From assembly GCF_914767665.1 (NCBI RefSeq), contig NC_059502.1, forward strand, positions 40,039,812 to 40,103,811: DNA of 64,000 bases, written 5' to 3'. Origin of the DNA: Harmonia axyridis (Eukaryota; Arthropoda; Insecta; Coleoptera; Coccinellidae). The notes below the pieces were generated by a model. That model worked only from the letters and a program-made list of their open reading frames with translations, searched no databases and was not told where the DNA came from. Positions 1-11,299 of this stretch are shown here, in pieces; the first letter of the stretch is position 1; the number at the start of each line of letters is the position of its first letter. The position numbers and the translations under genes are program-made.

Positions 1-1800
1 ATATTATCAATGTTATAATCAACATCTTCGAAAATTTCATTTTCCTGAAGATGGTAAAATGGTATTCGGCTAGAAAAAAGGAAGTACAACGTACAAGTAA
101 ATTTACTTGTTTGTTATCAAACAGATAAACTGAAAATATTATGAAACTTCCCAACAATTATGTAATTTTTTTTTTGGTTTTCACATATCAACTACATGTA
201 AAATAAATTTTGAATTCTTGTAAGGTATACCTTTTTTTCAAAAGTACTCAATAAACTGAAGCTTTTGATAAACTTATCGAAAGATTAACAGTGACTTGAA
301 ATCATGTATTATTGCCAAATCCACTCTTTTACTATAAGTCCAGTATTCAAATCAAAATAGAAAAATATTTCTCCTGTGTATCTTGTAGGTATACAACATT
401 CAAAGCAATTTGAAATAAAGATTTTTCATTACTGAAACAAAAAAATGCATATCAAAAAACAGAAATTGAAATAGAAACTACCATAATAATAAATTGTCTT
501 TATTTTCATTTAATTTATAAATAACCAGGTTTAACATTTTTTACTCTAATACTTCTTACGTAGATTCATTTAGCCTCAGATGGATTGTGCGAAATAAAAA
601 ACATTCAATAATTATTAAATTAGGCCTGCCATTATTCGAATTAATTCTCAATTATTCCTGATCTCAGATGTATTCATTATATTATTATAATATCTATAAA
701 CCACGGACAGTAACTACAAACTATGTATATGCCTTAAAATATCAATAGCTATTGATTCTGAAACATATGGATTGGATCAGTTCATGTACTAGATAATAGG
801 ATAGGATCTGCGTTAATGGTGAAATCAGTGACTTTGCAATTATTTTTCAGTACATCGATGAGTATGAAGTTTGAATAAGTATTCATTACAGAACTAGTGC
901 TTCACTTATTCAAGTAGTTGAATTTATCAACAGAATCATTGTATTGTAGATTTTTGGTTATTTCAATTAATCAATTTACTTTTCCATTTATTATATGGAA
1001 AAATTATCCTTATGAAATCCTCACAGCAAACTGTTTCCGGTTGGATTTAATTTGAAGGGGTTCAAGATTCTCTTTGAATACAGGTCATCTGAAACTTCTC
1101 TGTATCTAGTGGGCAATCATCTTCACGAAGGAAAATTGTCGTCCAATTAAATTCATTATGGTGTTTTTCTGAATGATTCGATGAATTATTAGGAGATCTG
1201 GAAAAATACAATAATTATTCAATATATTATTTATATTATATAACTTAGTAACTTACTTACGCCGAACTATGTTGTTTCTTATTGAAACATAAAATATTTT
1301 CGAATCATATATCGAATTATTCCATTTGTTTGCCAAACATAACCACAATTCTTCGAGATTTCTCAAATTTTCAGTTTGACCATGCGCATAGAGTAATAAA
1401 CTCTGAGGCCATGCGCAATAGTTCAAATCGTTCATAACATACGGTAATCTAGCATATTATGACTTATTTTATTATACAAAATTCCATTTAACATTTCGGA
1501 TGACACTAATTATTACATTTAATGAAATTCATAATGAAATAAATTTATTAATTCATAAATTTGATGGTTTGTTTGAAAAATGATTCGAGATTCTTCTATG
1601 TTGATCGGTCATGCGCATAGAATGATCCGAAAACAATTGAAATTCGAATTTATGGTATCATGATTTCTGTTGCTTTGTTTAATGTGAATGATAAGTATTG
1701 AGTGTATTTAGTTTGTTAGGTGCTACCTAAGTGCATTTAACTTGTTAAGTGTTAAGTTTGTTTGGTTTGTTTAGTGTAAGGTGTTTGTTCAGTGTAAAGT
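1..1800. other. AT-rich stretch, nothing recognised
   Basis: No coding region, splice-bounded exon, RNA gene or repeat boundary could be supported here. Open frames are short and of low complexity, and a 60-codon frame at 1253-1435 (-) resembles nothing known. The last 120 bases contain repeated tttgtt/agtg words just before the transposon-derived frame at 1832. This could be intron or intergenic DNA upstream of the PDPR exons at 37.9 kb, but no upstream PDPR exon was recognised. Confidence 0.5.
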
Positions 1801-1831
1801 GTTTGTTTATGAAGTTCTTTGAGTGTGTTAA

Positions 1832-2195
1832 GTGGAAATTAGCAGAATGTATTCTAACCAGGAGATGGTAGATATGTTGGAATGCTATTTCACAAATGGG
1901 AAAATAGCGGGAAGAGCTGAAGAAGCTTATGGAAGGCTGTTTCCAAATAGGAGACAGTCAAATGAGAGAACTTTCGTAAGGATTGTTCAAAGATTGCGTG
2001 ATCATGGAACCCTCGCTATCAACATGGTGGATAATGGCCGAATGCGATCATGAGCAATGGATGATGTTCTAGATGACGTGCAACAGCACCCCGAAACAAG
2101 TACGAGACGTCTCGTATTGCCCATACCATATTCAAAAGGTACAAGCTTTATTGCCGACGGATTTACCAAAAAGAATTGCATTTTCTCAATGGGTG
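1832..2195 (+). pseudogene. DUF4817-type transposon protein N-terminus (broken)
   Basis: The first frame (1832-2053) gives a helical HTH-like segment with FPNRRQ followed by TFVRIVQRLRDHG. This is the layout of the insect DUF4817 domain found at the N-terminus of mariner-like transposon proteins. A second frame from 2059 continues with DDVQQHPETSTRRL, the usual next segment, so a frameshift separates the two. Homology stops near 2195, where a dispersed repeat begins, and no DDE catalytic domain follows. Seen: the motifs and the shift. Inferred: a dead 5' fragment of a mariner-like element. It is not the N-terminus of the copy at 18.7-19.4 kb, which has its own. Confidence 0.6.
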
Positions 2196-2815
2196 AGCTT
2201 ATTCAAATCACTTTATTTTCAAACTAAGTCGGCTGGTTCCCTCACTTGTCAATGCAAATTCAGTGTTTCAATCCATGATTTTTGACCTGACAACGTAGCA
2301 AATATTCATTTCTCTGAGTCTTTTCTATCAGAGTTGCAATTAGCCAAAGTACCCAATTTTTTGAATTTCACAGATTTTTTTTTTTTTTTTAAACACATAT
2401 TACTCGAAAACGGTTCAATATACGAGAAAATATGAGGAATACTTTTATTTTTCAAATTAGCTAAATATCCTTCAATGAACGTCCTAGTTACTTTTAAGAG
2501 TTCGGTTCTTTGAATTTCTGGTATTTTTATGGCATGAAGTGTTCATAATGAAGAAACGGGGAGATGTGGATAAAATTTTGTGTACGGAAAAGATTCATCA
2601 CATACATGAAAAACTATATCCCGAAATTCATTTTTTTCTATACAACCATTTCCGAGATATAACGGAAAATGACATTTTTTTATCGATTTTCAACAGCCTG
2701 TATCTTTTTAACCGATCCGAATCGGAAAAAATGGTAAATGAAAAAAGGGTTTCTATTGACCTCAGGAATCTTCGGTTGAAATATATGTACAAGTCAAAGA
2801 CTCAGCCTGTATATA
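2190..2815 (+). repeat. Dispersed repeat DR1, copy 1
   Basis: About 620 bases that match 10,657-11,246 over their whole length in the same orientation. Shared landmarks include the opening 'ttcaaactaagt', the middle 'agccaaagtacccaattttt' and an end reading 'gtacaagtcaaagactca' followed by 'cctgtatatat'. A partial inverted copy lies at 7,275-7,400. All three copies run directly into a (TA)n tract. No coding capacity is conserved between copies. Probably a non-autonomous arthropod interspersed repeat; superfamily unknown. Confidence 0.7.
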
Positions 2816-2826
2816 TATATATATAT

Positions 2827-2896
2827 AGCAAACAGAAACAATCTTGACGCTCGCGTCCGGTTGTTTCTGCAAAATCCACAGAATGCTGTGTGAAGT
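2827..2896 (+). repeat. 70-bp hairpin cassette inside (TA)n, copy 1
   Basis: A 70-base unit lying between two TA microsatellites. It matches the reverse complement of 11,641-11,710 with one or two mismatches, and that copy is also between TA tracts. It contains nested inverted repeats: an outer stem CAGAAACAA/TTGTTTCTG and an inner stem GACG/CGTC. No gene overlaps it. Confidence 0.6.
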
Positions 2897-2898
2897 AA

Positions 2899-2900
<2 letters not shown>

Positions 2901-2966
<66 letters not shown>
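2901..2966. repeat. (TA)n microsatellite
   Basis: About 33 uninterrupted TA repeats that directly abut the 3' end of the minus-strand Penelope-like copy. A similar tract sits about 15 bases beyond the other end of the palindrome at 7,203. Confidence 0.95.
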
Positions 2967-2967
<1 letters not shown>

Positions 2968-3042
2968 CAATAGTTATAAGTTAGATAAGGGGTGTGGGAA
3001 AATTGATAAGTGTTATAATGTCACTCTTCTTTATTTCATTTA

Positions 3043-3081
3043 GTCGACGTTTCGATCCCGATGGGGACCTTCTTCAGGACT
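3043..3081 (-). ncRNA. Hammerhead-ribozyme-like motif, PLE copy 1
   Basis: Read on the minus strand: GTC, CTGAAGA, an extra A, GGTCCC-CATC-GGGATC, GAAAC, GTC, GAC. This fits the minimal type I hammerhead layout: stem I GUC/GAC, core CUGANGA, a six-pair stem II with one G-U pair, GAAA, a one-pair stem III and a GUC cleavage triplet. Hammerheads of this compact kind are known from PLE terminal regions. The extra A after CUGAAGA is not canonical, so activity is uncertain. Confidence 0.55.
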
Positions 3082-3518
3082 CTACAATAGCAATAAAAAA
3101 CAGTCAAAATAAGGCAATCACAAAACTAGTAAAAATAGTACATACCGAAATACAGAGTTGTAAAGATCTTATTTGAACACAAATCAATAGCTCTCAAGAA
3201 AGCAACTAACAAGAACATCAACAACTTCAGCGAAAAAAGATCTGATACTTCGTTAGTAAAGGAGTAGAAATCAATTATAATAAGTAAATAAGGTAAACAG
3301 AATAATCAACAAAATGAGAGGTTGTCAAAAATGTTGTCAACCAGACTTGCCACAGAATACACGCACAAGACAGATGAAACATAGAGTAGCATCAAATCAC
3401 ATTGGTCGCAGTAATTCACTCTCACCGAACTCAGAACAAATGCAATTTTTTTTGATAGATTCCATGAACCGAAACCAATCCCCTCTCACAGAAATGGCCT
3501 AGAACACAGAATTCATTT

Positions 3519-5488
3519 TCACGTTATCCCTACGACTGCTGAACTTGTTGAAATTCTTTCTGTATGTGATCCATCCAATTCTCTCCCACCGAACTGGTCA
3601 TAATGAATCAAATAAGAATAGATGGAGCTGATATTATTTACATCCCTTCTGTAGTTCATTGAACAGGTTTGGCTTTTAATATGATACATCTCTAAGAAAC
3701 ATCTTTTTCTTCCACTAACTTCAATTTCTAGGATTTTGGTGGAATCATAATTCATTGGATGATCTTTGTCCCGGGTATGGTCTGCTAGGGCACAAATCTT
3801 ACTTGAATTCTTGATGTCGCTTTTGTGTTGAGCAATCCTTCTCTTCAGAAGCTGAGACGTCTGACCAATGTACACCTCACTGCATATTGAACAAGGAATA
3901 CAATATACCACACCACTCATGTTATCAACAGTCATCCTATCTTTCACTCGACTGTATAATCTGTCAATTTTAAAATAAGATTTCTGAATCAACATAATTT
4001 CTGTGGTCTTTAAGAGGTTAATTAATGCGTTTGTCATACCATTAATTAGGGGAATAGACAAGTAAAGAATTCTACCCGTGTTCTCAGTGTCCACAGTGGT
4101 GGATGCGCTCCTCTCTCCATTCGTTGGCCGTGTAGAAGGAGTGGTATTATAAATCAATCTGGACAATAACCTTTTTGGGTATCCATTCTCTAGCATCAAC
4201 TGCATCAACAACCTCAGATTCTGCCGCCTTAGACTTGGATGGGCAACTTTTTCTATGCGATTCTTCAATCCTAAAATCATGTTTACCTTTTGTCCATGTG
4301 AATGATTAGAAAAATAGTGTATGTATCTCCCTGAACTTGTTGGTTTTCGGTACCAATCCAGAATCAGCCTATTTTCCAGTGTTCGAATCACCCTTGTATC
4401 CAGGAATGGGACTCCATTCGCTGTTTCTTCCTCCAAAGTAAACTGTATACTTTCATGTTCACTGTTAAACTTGTCTAGAACGAAAGCAACCTGGTCTTTA
4501 GGTACAGCACATATTAGATCATCAACATAATTCTTGATGAAAGGAATGTGAAAAGGAATACTAACAAGAATGCCGTCCAGAAGGAAATCCATTACTAATT
4601 CAGCAATGGATGGACTGAAGTTGGAACCCATAGGGAACCGAGCACCTGCTTGAAGAACCTACCATTAAAAAGAAAATAGTTTGAAGAAAACAGGAACTTG
4701 ATGGTATGGATGAATTCTTCTTTTGGTAGACTTGTGTGGTTTCTGATAGTATCCCACTTGTTCTTAACAGCTGAAACTGCCAACTCGACAGGAATGTTGG
4801 TGAAAAGAGATACAACGTCCAGGCTGATCAGGACATAATCAACACGTAACTGGAAATCATTCACACACTCGGCAAAAGCAAAGGAATCTTCAATAAAATA
4901 TCCACTTCTGGTAGAAGAAAGACATTTAGACAGGATGTCTGAAACAAAAACTGACAGTTTGGATGTGGGGGTGTTAACAGATGATATTATTGGTCTCAAG
5001 GCAAGAATGGGTTTGTGGATTTTTGGTAAACCGTAGAATCTAGCTGGAACTGAATTGTAAATGTACAGTGATTTACCTTGTATTTGTGTTATGTGGCCCT
5101 CACACACCCATCGTTTAATCAATGCATTACATTCACCTCGTATTGTAACGGTTGGATCTCTGTTAGTAAGAAGTTGGTAATATTGTTCATTAAGTAAAAT
5201 TTCGTTGGAGAGCTCTATGGATCCTTATCCATCAAAACCGTAACATTGCCTTTATCAGCCCGTAACACAAGCAATTCTTGATGTTCACTTAGGTATCTCT
5301 TACAGTGGTAAAATTCTCTCTGGAAAACATTATTAGTCCTTTTTCCAGGTTTGATGTAGTTTGTGATAATATTAACAGCTTGGGAACGTTTGATGTTCTT
5401 TCCCTCATCTGACAGTCTATCATTAAGATCAATAATGCCCTCCACATCTGACAACAGCCTCGACATGGACACCTCCCTTAAAGGAATA
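3519..5488 (-). pseudogene. Penelope-like RT with GIY-YIG endonuclease (frameshifted)
   Basis: In order on the minus strand: an N-terminal PLE segment ending LRADKGNVTVLMDK (~5,230); RT motifs RFYGLPKIHKP and LISLDVVSLFTNIP; GSNFSPSIAEL; the catalytic box YVDD (~4,525); then a C-terminal GIY-YIG domain with GVVYCIPC and EVYIGQTSQLLKRRIAQH (~3,870). The chain is broken twice. One shift lies near 5,213. The other is a one-base loss in a C run at 4,633-4,635, where copy 2 has four bases and this copy three. The catalytic residues of both domains are present in the text. PLE proteins copy their RNA into chromosome ends or AT-rich targets. Confidence 0.9.
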
Positions 5489-6625
5489 TTCAAGCAGGTG
5501 CTCGGTTCCCCTATGGGTTCCAACTTCAGTCCATCCATTGCTGAATTAGTAATGGATTTCCTTCTGGACGGCATTCTTGTTAGTATTCCTTTTCACATTC
5601 CTTTCATCAAGAAATATGTTGATGATCTAATATGTGCTGTACCTAAAGACCAGGTTGCTTTCGTTCTAGACAAGTTTAACAGTGAACATGAAAGTATACA
5701 GTTTACTTTGGAGGAAGAAACAGCGAATGGAGTCCCATTCCTGGATACAAGGGTGATTCGAACACTGGAAAATAGGCTGATTCTGGATTGGTACCGAAAA
5801 CCAACAAGTTCAGGGAGATACATACACTATTTTTCTAATCATTCACATGGACAAAAGGTAAACATGATTTTAGGATTGAAGAATCGCATAGAAAAGGTTG
5901 CCCATCCAAGTCTAAGGCGGCAGAATCTGAGGTTGTTGATGCAGTTGATGCTAGAGAATGGATACCCAAAAAGGTTATTGTCCAGATTGATTTATAATAC
6001 CACTCCTTCGACACGGCCAACGAATGGAGAGAGGAGCGCATCCACCACTGTGGACACTGAGAACACGGGTAGAATTCTTTACTTGTCTATTCCCCTAATT
6101 AATGGTATGACAAACGCATTAATTAACCTCTTAAAGACCACAGAAATTATGTTGATTCAGAAATCTTATTTTAAAATTGACAGATTATACAGTCGAGTGA
6201 AAGATAGGATGACTGTTGATAACATGAGTGGTGTGGTATATTGTATTCCTTGTTCAATATGCAGTGAGGTGTACATTGGTCAGACGTCTCAGCTTCTGAA
6301 GAGAAGGATTGCTCAACACAAAAGCGACATCAAGAATTCAAGTAAGATTTGTGCCCTAGCAGACCATACCCGGGACAAAGATCATCCAATGAATTATGAT
6401 TCCACCAAAATCCTAGAAATTGAAGTTAGTGGAAGAAAAAGATGTTTCTTAGAGATGTATCATATTAAACGCCAAACCTGTTCGATGAACTACAGAAGGG
6501 ATGTAAATAATATCAGCTCCATCTATTCTTATTTGATTCATTATGACCAGTTCGATGGGAGAGAATTGGATGGATCACATACAGAAAGAATTTCAACAAG
6601 TTCAGCAGTCGTAGGGATAACGTGA
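5489..6625 (+). pseudogene. Penelope-like RT C-terminal half plus GIY-YIG domain
   Basis: The frame is open from before the junction to 6625. The first ~42 codons of the open frame (from 5363) are antisense to copy 1 and not part of the protein; real PLE sequence starts at FKQVLGSPMGSNFSP. It contains YVDD at ~5,620, the thumb region, and GIY-YIG motifs with YIGQTSQLLKRR (~6,270-6,310). The GIY-YIG domain is intact here, but the fingers and first RT motifs are missing, so reverse transcription by this copy is not expected. Confidence 0.85.
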
Positions 6626-7062
6626 AAATGAATTCTGTGTTCTAGGCCATTTCTGTGAGAGGGGATTGGTTTCGGTTCATGGAATCTTTCAAAAAAAATC
6701 GCATTTGTTCTGAGTTCGGTGAGAGTGAATTACTGCGACCAATGTGATTTAATGCTACTCTATGTTTCATCTGTCATGTGCGTGTATTCTGTGGCAAGTC
6801 TGGTTGACAACATTTTTGACAACCTCTCATTTTGTTGATTATTCTGTTTACCTTATTTACTTATTATAATTGATTTCTACTCCTTTACTAACGAAGTATC
6901 AGATCTTTTTTCGCTGAAGTTGTTGATGTTCTTGTTAGTTGCTTTCTTGAGAGCTATAGATTTGTGTTCAAATAAGATCTTTACAACTCTGTATTTCGGT
7001 ATGTACTATTTTTACATGTTTTGTGATTGCCTTATTTTGACTGTTTTTTATTGCTATTGTAG

Positions 7063-7102
7063 AGTCCTGAAGAAGGTCCCCATCGGGATCGAAACGTCGA
7101 CT
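7063..7102 (+). ncRNA. Hammerhead-ribozyme-like motif, PLE copy 2
   Basis: Same sequence as the motif at 3043-3081, on the plus strand: GTC-CTGAAGA-A-GGTCCC-CATC-GGGATC-GAAAC-GTC-GAC. It lies about 440 bases past the PLE stop codon, in the terminal region where PLE hammerheads are usually found. Its presence in both arms shows the arms share their 3' ends. Confidence 0.55.
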
Positions 7103-7200
7103 AAATGAAATAAAGAAGAGTGACATTATAACACTTATCAATTTTCCCACACCCCTTATCTAACTTATAACTATTGTTGTATATTGGGAATTAAAATTGT

Positions 7201-7202
<2 letters not shown>

Positions 7203-7274
<72 letters not shown>
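7203..7274. repeat. (TA)n microsatellite
   Basis: About 36 TA repeats separating the end of PLE copy 2 from an inverted partial copy of DR1, which starts at 7,275. Confidence 0.95.
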
Positions 7275-7276
<2 letters not shown>

Positions 7277-7400
7277 GGTGAGTCTTTGACTTGTACATAT
7301 ATTTTAACCGAAGATTCTTGAGGTCAAAAGAAACACTTTTTTCATTTACCATTTTTTCCGATTCGGCCCTGTTGAAAAGATATAGCCATTTTAAATTTTC
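7275..7400 (-). repeat. Dispersed repeat DR1, copy 3 (partial, inverted)
   Basis: Starts 'acagggtgagtctttgactt' and continues as the reverse complement of the end of DR1 copies 1 and 2, through the word gattcggccctgtt. Similarity fades near 7,400. As in the other copies, the repeat end touches a TA tract. Confidence 0.65.
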
Positions 7401-8436
7401 ATAATGAGCTAATTCACCCCTGGTAACCGGAACACTGAAGTTTTCGCAAGTATAAGATATACAATTTGAACCTTGGAAATAAGCTACTATATTGGAAAAG
7501 CATCATAAACTCACTTAAACATTCCATTTGTTGAACAAAGTAGTATTTATAATACAATAAATAAGTAATCCCAATTTCATTGACGATAAAGATTAAATGT
7601 TTTTCTGTTGATCTTCCATTTCATTTTCGATAACCACAACGAATTGAGCTCGCTACCACCCATATTTGCTTAGCTCTGATATTCATAATTTATATCCATT
7701 CATTTATTATATCGCATTTATAATATATCGTTGTTTATTTATTTTCGTACAATTTAACCTCACATTCTCAAATAAATAATATTCATCTGAGTTCTAACAC
7801 AGACTAACTAGTAGTCTGTGGTTTTAAGTTTGAACCTCAAATTTCGAGTGTTGCAAATTTAAACACAGCAGTTCGAATAATCTATGTTCTAACCTAAAAT
7901 ATTTATTTACAGTGAAATTACACTGTTGTTGTTATTATGATAATTGATATTACTAAAAAAAATATGTTATCATGAAATGAAAATCATCGAAGACTTGAAG
8001 AATCCCAACAGAATATTGAAGTTCCATACATATTTTCGAGAAATTTAAAAACAATTTCCAAAATAATTGTGTGGATACAAAATAAATAAGTGTGCATTCT
8101 GATAGAAAGTAATTCCTTTATGAAATGAAGCATTTGATTTGCTCCAACTATCTCATAAAAATAAAAATAATGATCTGCTTCAATATTTTTGGAGCCATCA
8201 GTGTGAAAATATGGAAATGAAGTTTTATGGCTCTGTAATCAATGGAAAATGTTAGACTCCACTTGTAATCAAAGTTGTTCTATAATATGTACCTACATTA
8301 TAGTCAACTCTACTACTTGATTCATCTTGATTTTGCCATTGAAAATAAATGAGAACTATTCAATATAAATATCCACAGTTGAATATCCTGTTTCTTTCAA
8401 CTCACCTATTTGTTTTCATATTAAAACAATTATGGC
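7400..8436. other. AT-rich stretch, nothing recognised
   Basis: No coding frame, terminal repeat or known motif could be supported between the DR1 fragment and the hAT target duplication. Confidence 0.5.
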
Positions 8437-8444
8437 ACTCTTGG

Positions 8445-10365
8445 CAGGGCCGTCGCTAGCCAAATTGCCGCCCTAGGCAAATACCCAATTTGCCGCCCTA
8501 ACAGTCAACTCTGCAGAATGCAAAAAAATTATTTTGGGTTATCGGGGTCTTCTACCGAAATATGAAAAAGTTGAAGGCGACAGTTTGTAAAATTTTAATT
8601 ATAATAACATAGAAAAAATATAAACAAAACCAACAAGTTCAAACTTTTACAAAAAATGAAAATCATTTTAGGATTGGTAAGGAACAATAATAGGAATACA
8701 TAATATGAATGACTAGAACAAAAAATATCTTTCCGGAAAAAATATTCAACGAATTATTCAAAAATTAACTTTTCGATCATTTGAATAAATGATCGAAAAG
8801 TTAATTAATTGAATGTCAAAATTGGCATTTAAGGATTGGTAAAAACGAATAATATACATGACGAGTATAAATAAACAAATGTAAAGATAGAAATACATAA
8901 TATAAATGACTAGAAGAAAATTATAAGTACAATATATCTACATATAATGAGATAAGTTGATTAGTGATACAAATCTAGAAATATTACTCAGAAAATTCAA
9001 AGAACTCTTTAGAAATTAACTTTTCGAGCTTTCATTTTTGCAAATTTGCTCACAAGTTCTTTGATATCTAATGATTCTGCCATTTCAGATTCAATGGATA
9101 GATAAGCTACATTATTTCAAATTCGAATGCGCCCACCCCCAAAACTAATTAATTTGATAAAAAATCATGTGTGAAATTCTTTGAAATTAAAAAAAAAGTA
9201 TTCAACACTTTTTTCTTGGAATTCGGATTTCTGAAAAAAATTGAAAATGCCGCCCTCCAATATTTGCCGCCCTCCAATATTTGCCGCCCCGGCAAAATTC
9301 CAATTAGGCAGCCTCCAGAGCGGGCCCTGATTCAGTATTTAATTAAGAAAAAGTTCTTCAAGGGGCAATTGAAAGTTCCGGGCGAGGGAAGTATGAGAAC
9401 GTTTTAGAAAAATATTATCTTGAAATTTTTGTTTTCTCTTTCGGCACCTTACATTTTGAACATGTGAATTTTTGTTCATAAAGTAGAATATCGTAACTGA
9501 ATCTAAGCGCCCCAATTTTTCTCCAGGGGGCGCCTGGACAGTTTTGGGGCGCACTACTACCACCCCGGAAACGTACCTGAAAGAAACACGGATCATATTT
9601 CTTTGAGAACATTATACCTATTTTGAAATAAATGAATATGATTTTTTCTATTAAGTCTATCTCATCATCCGACGCTTCGAACGTAGGTACTTCCCAGTGC
9701 CGAAAAATGATAATAATAAGGAAATGATGAAAATAGAATTATAGAACTTACCTTCAGTAATCTACTTTGAAATCCTTAAATCCAAAGGCAAATCGAAAAA
9801 TTCAGAATATAACACTCACTTTGCACATACAGTACGATCAAAAAAATATTGTTATATAATGGAACGTGGTATAGAATGAAATTAACTTCTCAGATATGTA
9901 TTTCTTAGGCAGGATGTGATGGAAATGATGAAATGGAAACGTTTCTCGTATATTTTGCATTAATCTGGGAATAGGCATTCCGGTTGAAGAATTGTGGACA
10001 AAAATATCCTCGCTACCCTAATAAAGCAATAAAATTGAGCATTGTAGCAAAGAGAAGCCCGACACGCCTGATTAGTACATGTGTTTTTTAGCATCAATAT
10101 CTCGTAAACAGTAAACAGCTGTGAGAGGGTTTACACGACATCTGGATATTTATGAGTTGTTGTGTATAATGCGGCACCTCTGATAGTTTAAAATGTTGAT
10201 TAAATTGTCTGTATATTTTCGTGTTGTTTCTAACCGATTTAAATCTCATTTCTTACTTTGAATTTCTACACATATGATTTTTGTTGATCAAGATTGAAAT
10301 GCCGCCCCAGAATTCTGCCGCCCTAGGCGGTCGCCTCCCCTGCCTACCCCCTAGCGACGGCCCTG
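8445..10365. mobile_element. Non-autonomous hAT-type element, 1.92 kb
   Basis: The ends are inverted: CAGGGCCGTCGCTAG on the left and the complement of that word at 10,351-10,365. They are flanked on both sides by the same eight bases, ACTCTTGG (8,437-8,444 and 10,366-10,373). Eight-base duplications and ends starting CAGGG are typical of hAT elements. The words gccgccct/gccgcccc recur near both ends and inside at 9,248-9,300, where a short tandem duplication is followed by an internal copy of an end-like sequence (gcgggccctg at ~9,322), so the element may be composite. No hAT transposase frame is present. Confidence 0.85.
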
Positions 10366-10656
10366 ACTCTTGGAAGTATGTCAATCATATGCTCTAGGAT
10401 GAATTTATGGAATAGCAAAAGAATAAAATTATTTAATCTCAATCACATGAAAATTTGTCTAGTATGTACTTAGTGGTATGTTTCGGTGTGAGTTTGACTG
10501 TTGTCATTATAATGGGACTATTTTGTGAAAACTTTTTCAAACATGGGCTTTATGGGAAATCTGGACTTTTCAAAATAGAATGTTGATTTTAATGAAGTAT
10601 CTTCTTATTATAAGAGCTGTGTCAAAGCTCAGTAATTTGTAATCAAATAGAAGAGT

Positions 10657-11246
10657 TGAGGTGAGCTCATTCAAATAACTTCATTTTCAAACTAAGTTGG
10701 CTAGTACTTCAATTCTAAAATCTGAGACATGACATCATAGTAAATATTCATTTCTGTGGATTTTTTCCACAACAGAACAGAGTTGCATTTAGCCAAAGTA
10801 CCCAATTTTTCGAATTTCACAGATAATTTTTTTTTTCAAGATCAAGTTACTCGAAAACGGCGCTTTGTAGGAGAAAATATGAAGAATACTCTTATTTCTC
10901 AAATTAGCCAAATATTCTTCAATGAACGTTCAAATTGTTTTTAAGAGTTGGGTTCTTCGAATTTCTGGTATTTTTATGTGATATAATGTTCATAATGAAG
11001 AAACTGAAAGATGTGTAAGGAATCTTGTGTTTGGAGAAGATGTATCACATCAAGGAAAAGCTATATTCCAAAAATCATTTCCTTCAATATAACCATTTAC
11101 GAGATATAGCTGAAAATCACATTTTTTTATCGATTTTCAACAGCCTGTATCTTTGTAACCGGGCCGAATCGGAAAAAAGTGTTTCTTTTGACCTCAGGAA
11201 TCTTCGGTTGAAATATATGTACAAGTCAAAGACTCACCCTGTATAT
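10657..11246 (+). repeat. Dispersed repeat DR1, copy 2
   Basis: Full-length partner of 2,190-2,815, in the same orientation, ending 'caaagactcaccctgtata' at a short TA tract. It differs from copy 1 by many substitutions and small indels, so the copies are not recent duplicates of each other. Confidence 0.7.
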
Positions 11247-11299
11247 ATATATGGTGTCATGTTTTGTTTACCTTACATGAATTGATGTCTGACAGAATA

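Larger units (their letters stand above)
2967..5488 (-). mobile_element. Penelope-like retroelement, copy 1 (longer arm)
   Basis: A Penelope-like element (PLE) on the minus strand with reverse transcriptase, C-terminal GIY-YIG endonuclease and a terminal region carrying a hammerhead-like motif. Its 3' ~1.69 kb (2,967-4,650) is the near-perfect reverse complement of 5,490-7,187. The remaining ~0.84 kb (RT N-terminal part) is unique to this copy. It ends at a (TA)n tract. The head-to-head junction with copy 2 lies at about 5,486-5,495. Arms this similar imply a recent insertion or a single complex insertion event. Confidence 0.85.
5489..7187 (+). mobile_element. Penelope-like retroelement, copy 2 (5'-truncated arm)
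   Basis: The plus-strand arm of the head-to-head pair. It starts inside the RT domain at FKQVLGSP and runs through the GIY-YIG domain to the same terminal region as copy 1, ending near 7,187, about 15 bases before a (TA)n tract at 7,203. Sequence agreement with copy 1 is near complete; one amino-acid difference seen is KYVDD here versus NYVDD in copy 1. Confidence 0.85.

Noticed and set aside
1253..1435. 60-codon minus-strand frame near the window start
   Set aside because: No similarity, no splice or start context; chance open frame.
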